DNA of 5,697 nt, taken from Fidelibacterota bacterium. GTDB taxonomy: Bacteria; Fidelibacterota; Marinisomatia; Marinisomatales; UBA1611. The stretch covers positions 1 to 5,697 of the forward strand of contig DTUG01000241.1 in assembly GCA_012964275.1 (NCBI GenBank), read 5' to 3'. A program made the translations under genes and the position numbers. Positions 1 through 5,697 of the stretch are shown piece by piece. The notes beneath the pieces are model-generated. The model ran no database searches and was not told where the DNA came from. It was given only the letters and a program-made list of their open reading frames with translations. How positions within the stretch are numbered: position 1 is the stretch's first letter; every line of letters begins with the position of its first letter.

Positions 1-1
1 T

Positions 2-118
2 ATTCTCAAATGGTATGGAAAAAACCATAATGGTCTTGAGATTACTAGTGGAGTATATTTCATTACTTTATCGTGGAAGAATGGATTCCAGAGCCAAAAG
101 ATCCTTTGCATCAAGTGA
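2..118 (+). CDS. C-terminal fragment of a secreted protein with FlgD-Ig/type IX-like sorting tail (5' truncated by window edge)
   Basis: Frame 2 is open from the window edge to a TGA at 116-118 and gives 38 residues. They begin with W-Y-G-K-N-H-N-G, continue with S-G-V-Y-F-I-T-L, and end in a K-I-L-C-I-K strand. This W-x-G-x-N-x-x-G ... SGVYF-x-x-L ... K-x-L-x-x-K pattern is that of FlgD-like Ig folds and type IX secretion C-terminal sorting domains, which close many exported enzymes and adhesins in the FCB group. The function of the rest of the protein lies outside the window. An 85-base gap separates it from the dioxygenase gene, with no convincing hairpin between them, so read-through into that gene is possible. 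The two other forward frames also have open stretches here (frame 3 from the edge, frame 1 from base 49), but neither gives a recognisable fold. The sorting-tail pattern is what decides the frame. Confidence 0.72.
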   Translation: MLKWYGKNHNGLEITSGVYFITLSWKNGFQSQKILCIK

Positions 119-203
119 TATCCCCAATCAAAAAATATCAGAGTCGTAAATAGAGAGAAGACAATTTAAATTTTAATCTTCATCGCAGGAGTTAATTCAC
201 GCC
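119..203. other. Short A+T-rich spacer upstream of the dioxygenase gene
   Basis: This 85-base stretch lies between the truncated upstream gene and the dioxygenase start. It contains a small A+T palindrome (AATTTAAATT, 163-172) and A+T-rich runs that could hold a -10 element. There is no -35/-10 pair good enough to call a promoter and no G+C-rich hairpin followed by T residues. Whether the dioxygenase-sulfatase pair has its own promoter here or is read from upstream cannot be decided from the sequence. Confidence 0.6.
187..191 (+). promoter_or_regulatory. Probable ribosome binding site of the dioxygenase gene (AGGAG, long spacing)
   Basis: AGGAG lies 12 bases before the ATG at 204, longer than the usual 5-9 bases. 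The start is still well supported: the frame has an in-frame TAA at 174-176, no ATG, GTG or TTG lies between that stop and 204, and the next in-frame ATG is more than 400 bases further on. Confidence 0.5.
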
Positions 204-1052
204 ATGAGAACACAAGACAACTTTCCCCAGGTTTATGATTTTGATTTTTTAAAAAGAATCAATAGAGAATTCTCGTTTAAAAAAATAAACCAAAAACAAC
301 CAACCACACTATCAAAAGAAGATATTGAATCATTTAATGAGCGTGGGTTCTTATCAGGGATAGAGATCTTTAATAATAGTGCGATTCAGGATATTCGTGA
401 TTATTTTGATAAGCTCTTACAAAACACCGTGGCATCAGGTAACGATAGTTATTCTATAAGCACTGCACACCTGAAACATAAAAAAGTCTATGATCTATTA
501 TTAAATGAAAAAGTGGTTAGTATTGTTGGTGACTTGCTAGGGGAAAATATCATAGGTTGGGGCTCTCATTTCTTTTGCAAGCTACCCGGTGATGTAAAAA
601 GAATCTCATGGCATCAGGACGCAAGTTATTGGCCATTTTCCAATACAAATACTGTCTCATGCTGGCTAGCAATAGATGATGCGACCATTGAAAATGGTTG
701 TATGAAATTCATTCCAGGTTCCCACCGTTTCGGTCTTATTGATTATGAAATGAGCAAGAATGAAGAGAAAAATATTCTCAATCAGACCGTACATAAAGCA
801 GAAAACTACGGCGATCCTTTACCCATTGAACTAAATGCAGGGCAAATATCTATTCATAGCGATCTCTTGCTGCATTCATCTAACCCCAACATCTCAGAGT
901 ATAGAAGATGTGGTCTCTCGCTTCGATATTGCACCCCTGATGTAAAAGCCTATGCCGGGTGGGCAGCTAAGGGTGTACTGGTTGCTGGTAATGACATCCA
1001 AAATAATTGGTTAAATCCTGAACCACCGTTAAAGGGCTCATTAATAAAATGA
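204..1052 (+). CDS. PhyH-family Fe(II)/2-oxoglutarate-dependent dioxygenase
   Basis: This is a probable non-haem iron oxygenase that hydroxylates a small organic substrate using O2 and 2-oxoglutarate. It has 282 residues, a normal length for the phytanoyl-CoA dioxygenase (PhyH) family. The N-terminus has the helical E-D-I-E-S-F-N-E-R-G-F opening of that family. The iron triad is visible as H137-Q-D139 in W-H-Q-D-A-S-Y-W, with distal H224 in L-H-S-S-N-P-N. R235, 11 residues after the distal His, is the expected 2-oxoglutarate carboxylate ligand, the same spacing as in ectoine hydroxylase. The N-G-C-M-K-F-I-P-G-S-H strand is also typical. The C-terminal G-L-S-L-R-Y-C-T-P-D region resembles the branch that includes SyrB2-like halogenases, but the iron-binding Asp is kept, so hydroxylation is expected. 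There is no signal peptide, so it is cytoplasmic. Its stop codon overlaps the sulfatase start. The substrate cannot be named; options include a sugar, an alkyl sulfate or a methylated compound. Confidence 0.9.
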   Translation: MRTQDNFPQVYDFDFLKRINREFSFKKINQKQPTTLSKEDIESFNERGFLSGIEIFNNSAIQDIRDYFDKLLQNTVASGNDSYSISTAHLKHKKVYDLLLNEKVVSIVGDLLGENIIGWGSHFFCKLPGDVKRISWHQDASYWPFSNTNTVSCWLAIDDATIENGCMKFIPGSHRFGLIDYEMSKNEEKNILNQTVHKAENYGDPLPIELNAGQISIHSDLLLHSSNPNISEYRRCGLSLRYCTPDVKAYAGWAAKGVLVAGNDIQNNWLNPEPPLKGSLIK

Positions 1053-2533
1053 AAAAAAATAAGAAGAATATCCTATTCATCCTTACAGACCAGCAACGGT
1101 TTGACACCCTAGGCTGCAATGGCGCACCCCAATGCCAAACCCCTAACATAGATAAACTGGCGGAAGAAGGTGTCAATTTTTCACACGCTTTTACCCCTAT
1201 TGCACTTTGTTCTCCAGCTAGGGGCTCAATAATCACAGGCTTATTCCCGCACAACCACGGTCAGTTAGTAAACACTTCTAATTTTAACGGGGTATTTGAT
1301 AAAAACATTCTTGATAAACCTTCATGGATTAAAACACTGCATGACTCAGGTTTTAATACTGGATATATAGGCAAATGGCACATCCCAAGAGAAGGTGATA
1401 ATGAATTCTGGGGCATTGATACCTGGCACCTTTACCGAGACTACTATGATGAACTTCGCCAGGAAGGTGTTGAAAACTTTTTTGATTATCACGGTGATTC
1501 CGGCATGAAATCGGAGTGGGGTATCACAAACCCTCCATCATGGGGAAGGTCCGGATTATCGTATGAACAGATGCAGGAGACTTGGTCATCAAACAAAACC
1601 ATAGAAACAATAAAACAATTCGCCAACAAAGATAAGCCTTTTATGGTTTTCACCAGTTTTAAAGGGCCACACTGGGACTATATGGTCCCTCCACCCTACG
1701 ACACAATGTATGACCCCCGATCAATTGATAAATGGGGAAATTTTGATGACCCATTTATTGACAAGCCCGAGATACAGCAAAAAGAGATACTTCGCTGGAA
1801 TGCGGGTCATCTTACCTGGAAAGACTGGCAAGAAATGATTGCAGTCTATTGGGGATATTGCAGCTACATAGATGACGAACTAAAAAGGATTATAGATTGT
1901 CTGAAAGAAAATGGGATATACGATGACACCATCATTATTTTTTCTACTGATCACGGGGATATGATTGGCAGCCACCGAATATTTAATAAGGGATTCCAGA
2001 TGTATGAAGAAACGCACCGGATTCCTTTTGTTATACGAGATCCCGACCAGGATAATAACGGCATTACGATTGATTCATTTATTAGTCACGTAGATATTAT
2101 GCCCACCATCCTGAAATACTGTCAATTAAGTACGCCCAATAGTACTGATGGACAATCGCTATTGCCGCTACTAAAAATGGAAAACACTAATTGGAGAGAT
2201 GATATTTTTGCAGAGTTTCATGGTTATGAGCCTTGCCTAACATCAATAAGAATGGTTAGGACCAAGAATTGGAAATATGTCTATAATCCATTTAGTGTTG
2301 ATGAGCTTTATGATCTTGTCAGTGATCCATATGAGATCCACAATTTAGCTCCTAGAATAGGTCACCGGGCTGTGCTAAGACGCATGAAGGAGAGAATGGT
2401 AGATTGGATGAGAAAAACAAGAGACGATCTGGGAAGGAAATCACAGGGTCGAGTTGACTCATTTGATCTCATTTATTCAAAAGAAGATATGTGGTCCCCA
2501 TCCAGTGTACCAGGTCATCTTGATAATAAATAA
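1049..2533 (+). CDS. S1-family formylglycine sulfatase (alkaline phosphatase superfamily)
   Basis: A probable hydrolase of sulfate esters, 494 residues, full length for the family. The N-terminal strand N-I-L-F-I-L-T-D-Q-Q supplies metal ligands D14 and Q15. C54-S-P-A-R58 followed by G-S-I-I-T-G is the C-x-P-x-R signal in which the Cys is converted to formylglycine. K109 and H111 (G-K-W-H), H208 (K-G-P-H-W), D301-H302 (T-D-H-G-D) and K314 (N-K-G) complete the expected active site. The C-terminal K-Y-V-Y ... E-L-Y-D-L-V-S-D-P-x-E-x-x-N-L segment is the usual sulfatase tail. The Asp-Gln/Asp-His metal set, rather than Asp-Asp/Asp-Asn, is also that of phosphonate monoester hydrolases, so a phosphoester or mixed specificity is an alternative. 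No signal peptide is present, so a cytoplasmic location and small substrate are inferred. The ATG sits in an ATGA overlap with the dioxygenase stop, with only a weak AAAGGG 12 bases upstream, which suggests translational coupling. No maturase gene is in the window. Confidence 0.93.
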   Translation: MKKNKKNILFILTDQQRFDTLGCNGAPQCQTPNIDKLAEEGVNFSHAFTPIALCSPARGSIITGLFPHNHGQLVNTSNFNGVFDKNILDKPSWIKTLHDSGFNTGYIGKWHIPREGDNEFWGIDTWHLYRDYYDELRQEGVENFFDYHGDSGMKSEWGITNPPSWGRSGLSYEQMQETWSSNKTIETIKQFANKDKPFMVFTSFKGPHWDYMVPPPYDTMYDPRSIDKWGNFDDPFIDKPEIQQKEILRWNAGHLTWKDWQEMIAVYWGYCSYIDDELKRIIDCLKENGIYDDTIIIFSTDHGDMIGSHRIFNKGFQMYEETHRIPFVIRDPDQDNNGITIDSFISHVDIMPTILKYCQLSTPNSTDGQSLLPLLKMENTNWRDDIFAEFHGYEPCLTSIRMVRTKNWKYVYNPFSVDELYDLVSDPYEIHNLAPRIGHRAVLRRMKERMVDWMRKTRDDLGRKSQGRVDSFDLIYSKEDMWSPSSVPGHLDNK

Positions 2534-2553
2534 AATTTGAATATTTAAACTGA

Positions 2554-5500
2554 TTAATTATCTCTAAAGAACATTTCGGCTGGAATGATTTGTTGCATCA
2601 TATTTGGTCCGGCGATTTCGACAAATAGTGCTTTCCTAGTTATGCTCTGAAAATAATCTACAGCTATGGGATGGAGCCCTTTTTCAAGCGCAACCCTTGC
2701 AGGAGCGGCATAGATAGGGTCAAGCGCCGCGATTCCATCTATTATGGATAAAATTTTATTTTGTATCATTAATCGGCTTCCATCATTCGATCTTAAATAG
2801 AATGTATAAATACCATTCTCAGGAATGTCAATGTAGCCACTAAAAGCCAGACCAAAATGTTCATCTCTTGAACCGAGATCAACTGAAATATTGTCGCAGT
2901 TATTCTCCTTCGCCGGCGTTTTAGTTTTAAAATCAGGTAGCTTGGCCCATGAACCTTCAAAATATTTATAGTGGAGGCCTGGTGTTTTATTTTTCTTTTT
3001 TACGGACTTAATTGGTTTTTCCTTTTTAAAGTCAAACTCATAGACTGAAGAAATATTATTTTTCTGCTTTACCTGTACCTTTAGGGTTCCAGAATTGTTG
3101 ATTTCTACGGGCACAGTGTAGGCTCTGAATTTTTGTGATCCAGGGGTCTGATAATATACCTTCCCATCTGGCATCATATTTTTTATTGTGACAGTCTGTT
3201 TATCAATGAATTGCCTGGCCTCAGGAGTAACAAGAACCCTCGGCTCAAGCGGATTATTATCAGAACCTAGTGTGAGCTCTAGGGTATGATGCCCAGACTC
3301 GGGGAATAAGTAGATTGGCTCCCCTATTTTGTTTTTTCTTAGACCATTCGATGACGTTTGGGAGTCTAAAATATTCCTGTCTTCTAACCATGGAGTAATC
3401 TCCACATCCCAGCTACCTGCATTTAAGACCGTATATTGTTTTATTATTTGATCTGATCCATCTAGGTTTTTGATATTATTCTTCTTTCGTTCAATGTACA
3501 GATCAACCCATTTTGGCTGCTTTGATTTTTGATCTATCGGAACCATTAGGTGTATAAAGTCCCACTTGGGTGGAGCATGGTCTGAAATACTGATCGATCG
3601 GTCTTCAACAGAATAATCAAATCCCGAAAGCCTTTTTATAATAGGTAGTACCATCGCACCATCCCAATTGTAATACATTGATCCCCAGGGCTTATAGTCA
3701 GGTGTCCAGACTTCTGGTGCTACCGGAAACCCATAGTCACGGTTCATACCATTAATATGATGAAGTGTAATAAAAACTGCTTCCTTATCAACGTTATTTT
3801 GAAACAAACCTTCTATCACCTGCCAGGTGCTTATTGTTGAAACTTCAAAAATACCGTTTTGTTTAGATTTCTTCGAACGGACATCAAGCGCAACAGGTCC
3901 TAAAAATCCTTTCTCGGTATCCATAATCCAGGTCTCGGTTAATTGTTTCACCCAGGCATCAGGGAACTCATCAGCCATTACCGCCGCTAAATGCCAGATA
4001 TCTTTCCCAAGGTGATTATAGCTTCCGTAATAGTGTTCTGTCTGTGACTCCCATGGCGTATAAAAATTTTCCAGAGCGTTATCGTATTTTTCTTGCCAGG
4101 AATGTACAGCATTATACTGTTCTAGCTCCGCTGCCATTTTTTTTAAATAGGATGATGCCATTAAAACAAACGGTGGGCCAGCCTGTATTCCATTTTCGTA
4201 AAGTGTATCAAGAAAACTGTAGACTTCCTGCAGATACTCTTTATCACCTGAATGCTGGTAAAGCATCCACGCACCTGGTATGGTGTATACCGGTGTAAAC
4301 CAGACCGGGGAGTACCAGTCTATACCAAAATTATCCGGCAACCTTCCTCCTTTCTTTCGGAATGGGAGCATATTCTTCCAGTTCAGCATATTACCGAATC
4401 CGTAGTTCCACTTATCCACAACCCAGGAACCCATTCTTGTATAAACGGATGAGTCCCAGAGATGGAGCCCCATAAAATTGTTAATGGCGGTCTGGGTATG
4501 CGGATATTGGATGTACCCTTCGCCCACATCAAGAAAGTACATAAAATAGATTGCCCACAAATAATAATATGTCTCTACAACAGTAGTGTCAGAGCATCTA
4601 AAAAAAGGTATCTGATAGTTTAATAACTCATTTATTGCTTTTGTTTTTTCTTGCAGTGCATTATTTGCGTCTATTTTGACATTATTGACGTTGCGCAATA
4701 ATTCATTATAACTGTCTCCTATCCCATAGAAAAGAACGATACCCGATGTGTCACAGCTTACCGTGAAATCGTAGAGCGCGATATTTTTATTATTGGTACT
4801 GAAATTATATGTATTATGGATTGATTCGGATGAACTAATAAGCACGCTCATCCCTTCATACATCATTTTACCCAAAACCGCTTTCTCACCCCAGTTTGGC
4901 TTAACCATCATATCCCCCGACTCATCTATACGGATACTATTGTTTACTTTATCAAAGCTGATCTTTGATTGTGGATTTTGTTGCCACGGGATTCCTTTGG
5001 TATCACCATCAAATGTTGGAATATCTCTGTTATTATAGTAACTACTTCCCTCAAATTTTATCTTTACAGGCTTACTAGATTTAATAATTGCGCACACAAC
5101 GTCTTCTTCTGTTATAAACTTGATCTCTGTTATTTTAATATCATCTAGTTCATAAAAAGTAAGTTGACGATCTGGCCTCCATATTATGCTAGAAGGTTTA
5201 GGATGTACATAGCGTTTGCCATTGGCAATTACGGTACCATATGCGGCCCTGGACATACGATAGAATTCCCAACCCCATTTATCATGACCCGAGCCATAAT
5301 CATCCTTTGTTATCCCAAAACCTCTGGATCTCATATCTCTGAAAAAAGGATGTGTGAATCCGATGGTTTCTTCTTCCATTATGCCATCCCAGAAGGCCCC
5401 TGTCTGGCCGCCGACATAATACATCTTATTTCCTGCAAGAAATCCATGTTGTATTCCAGCAATATTTTTTTCAAGCATTTTACAATAATCGGTATACGGA

Positions 5501-5604
5501 GGCGCAGGGTCACTTCCTAACAGGATACCAATAGACAAAGTAATGCACGAGCTGGTAATAAGTTTTCTGGTACGGAATAAGGATTTTCTTTTTACAAATT
5601 GCAA
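2554..5604 (-). CDS. Exported (alpha/alpha)6 glycosidase-like protein with CHB_HEX-like and PA14 C-terminal domains
   Basis: A 1016-residue exported protein, probably a glycoside hydrolase of unassigned family. Residues 1-35 form a signal peptide: a basic stretch (K-R-K, R-T-R-K), then a hydrophobic core ending near L-L-G-S-D-P-A. Residues 40-310 look like a beta-sandwich. Residues 330-665 are helical and aromatic-rich, with H-L-W-D384, a W-Y-S-P-V-W segment and a Y-N-W-D-G-A segment, as in six-hairpin glycosidases (YgjK/GH63-like). D384 and E631 (A-P-E-V-W) are candidate acid and base residues, not proven. After a beta region (665-780), residues 786-860 resemble the chitobiase/hexosaminidase C-terminal domain (T-I-K-N ... 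G-K-V-Y-Y-Q-T-P-G-S ... S-G-T-L-K-V). Residues 875-1013 are a PA14 domain (G-L-H-Y-K-Y-F-E-G ... F-Y-L-R-S-N-D-G-S-R-L), probably glycan-binding. The start is TTG; no ATG gives a signal peptide, and the frame stays open to the window edge, so the N-terminus is uncertain. The substrate is unknown. Confidence 0.78.
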   Translation of the reverse strand: MQFVKRKSLFRTRKLITSSCITLSIGILLGSDPAPPYTDYCKMLEKNIAGIQHGFLAGNKMYYVGGQTGAFWDGIMEEETIGFTHPFFRDMRSRGFGITKDDYGSGHDKWGWEFYRMSRAAYGTVIANGKRYVHPKPSSIIWRPDRQLTFYELDDIKITEIKFITEEDVVCAIIKSSKPVKIKFEGSSYYNNRDIPTFDGDTKGIPWQQNPQSKISFDKVNNSIRIDESGDMMVKPNWGEKAVLGKMMYEGMSVLISSSESIHNTYNFSTNNKNIALYDFTVSCDTSGIVLFYGIGDSYNELLRNVNNVKIDANNALQEKTKAINELLNYQIPFFRCSDTTVVETYYYLWAIYFMYFLDVGEGYIQYPHTQTAINNFMGLHLWDSSVYTRMGSWVVDKWNYGFGNMLNWKNMLPFRKKGGRLPDNFGIDWYSPVWFTPVYTIPGAWMLYQHSGDKEYLQEVYSFLDTLYENGIQAGPPFVLMASSYLKKMAAELEQYNAVHSWQEKYDNALENFYTPWESQTEHYYGSYNHLGKDIWHLAAVMADEFPDAWVKQLTETWIMDTEKGFLGPVALDVRSKKSKQNGIFEVSTISTWQVIEGLFQNNVDKEAVFITLHHINGMNRDYGFPVAPEVWTPDYKPWGSMYYNWDGAMVLPIIKRLSGFDYSVEDRSISISDHAPPKWDFIHLMVPIDQKSKQPKWVDLYIERKKNNIKNLDGSDQIIKQYTVLNAGSWDVEITPWLEDRNILDSQTSSNGLRKNKIGEPIYLFPESGHHTLELTLGSDNNPLEPRVLVTPEARQFIDKQTVTIKNMMPDGKVYYQTPGSQKFRAYTVPVEINNSGTLKVQVKQKNNISSVYEFDFKKEKPIKSVKKKNKTPGLHYKYFEGSWAKLPDFKTKTPAKENNCDNISVDLGSRDEHFGLAFSGYIDIPENGIYTFYLRSNDGSRLMIQNKILSIIDGIAALDPIYAAPARVALEKGLHPIAVDYFQSITRKALFVEIAGPNMMQQIIPAEMFFRDN

Positions 5605-5608
5605 GAAT

Positions 5609-5612
5609 CTCC
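5609..5612 (-). promoter_or_regulatory. Possible ribosome binding site for the TTG start of the large glycosidase-like gene
   Basis: On the minus strand GGAG lies 4 bases before the TTG at 5604-5602. The spacing is short, but it is the only purine-rich site near a usable start. It places about 15 residues, rich in Lys and Arg, ahead of the hydrophobic signal-peptide core, a normal n-region length. This is the main local support for the TTG start. Confidence 0.35.
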
Positions 5613-5662
5613 AATCGTAGAATCCAATAATGTTATTTTGTATTATGATTACGTACTCTCTA

Positions 5663-5668
5663 ATTATA
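5663..5668 (-). promoter_or_regulatory. Possible -10 element (TATAAT) for the minus-strand glycosidase-like gene
   Basis: A perfect TATAAT reads on the minus strand within an A+T-rich run about 60 bases before the TTG start. It would give a leader of about 50 bases. No good -35 hexamer lies at 15-18 bases further upstream (candidates read as TCTGTT or AATCTG), and A+T-rich DNA yields TATAAT often by chance. If real, it argues that the gene starts inside the window rather than beyond the edge. Confidence 0.3.
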
Positions 5669-5697
5669 TAATAACGAAACGATAACAGATTAAAACT

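Noticed and set aside
36..59. TTGAGA and TATATT as a possible promoter
   Set aside because: The 12-base spacing is too short and the site lies within the coding tail of the upstream gene.
49..153. Frame 1 open stretch ending in TAG at 151-153, with a protein-like end (E-E-W-I-P-E-P-K-D-P)
   Set aside because: It follows two or more in-frame stops (28-30, 46-48), has no ATG of useful length and overlaps the frame 2 sorting tail, which has a recognisable family pattern.
158..180. A+T inverted repeat (AAGA ... AATTTAAATT ... TCTT) before the dioxygenase gene
   Set aside because: The outer and inner arms have different centres and the stem is almost only A:T, so neither an operator nor a terminator is supported.
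967..1254. Minus-strand 95-residue open frame across the dioxygenase-sulfatase junction
   Set aside because: It lies antisense to two genes with intact family motifs and shows no recognisable domain; it is a shadow frame.
2534..2550. Near-palindrome TTTGAATATTTAAA between the convergent stops as a terminator
   Set aside because: The stem is A:T only with a mismatch or G:T pair and no loop of normal size; it is too weak for an intrinsic terminator.
3827..5520. Several plus-strand open frames of 62-118 residues opposite the glycosidase-like gene
   Set aside because: All lie antisense to a continuous 1016-residue coding frame and give Cys-, Pro- and Ser-rich translations without domains, as expected for shadows.
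5545..5547. Lipobox at Cys20 (I-T-S-S-C) making the large protein a lipoprotein
   Set aside because: The Cys lies before most of the hydrophobic core and the -3 residue is Thr, so the segment fits an ordinary signal peptide better.

Overview
The window is A+T-rich bacterial DNA. It reads as part of a carbohydrate or sulfate-ester utilisation region from an environmental bacterium. The first 118 bases encode the tail of a protein with a FlgD-Ig/type IX secretion-like C-terminal sorting signature. Such tails are typical of the Bacteroidota/FCB group and of related candidate phyla such as Marinimicrobia. S1 sulfatases, PhyH-type dioxygenases and PA14-carrying glycosidases are common in such marine or host-associated polymer degraders and in Planctomycetes, Lentisphaerae, Poribacteria and Latescibacteria. 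The exact lineage cannot be fixed from this sequence.

Layout: (1) bases 2-118, +, the C-terminal end of a secreted protein cut by the window edge; (2) 119-203, a short A+T-rich spacer; (3) 204-1052, +, a phytanoyl-CoA dioxygenase (PhyH)-family Fe(II)/2-oxoglutarate oxygenase; (4) 1049-2533, +, an S1-type formylglycine-dependent sulfatase that starts inside the dioxygenase stop codon (ATGA overlap); (5) 2554-5604, -, a 1016-residue exported protein converging on the sulfatase with only 20 bases between the stop codons; (6) 5605-5697, the upstream region of that last gene.

The large protein has a signal peptide, an N-terminal beta region, an (alpha/alpha)6 glycosidase-like core, a chitobiase/hexosaminidase-C-like beta domain and a C-terminal PA14 domain. 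A plausible but unproven reading is that it acts outside the cytoplasm on a glycan or glycoconjugate. The dioxygenase and sulfatase, which both lack signal peptides, would then process a small sulfated product inside the cell. The two cytoplasmic genes are almost certainly co-transcribed and translationally coupled. No RNA gene, mobile element, CRISPR array or convincing terminator was seen.
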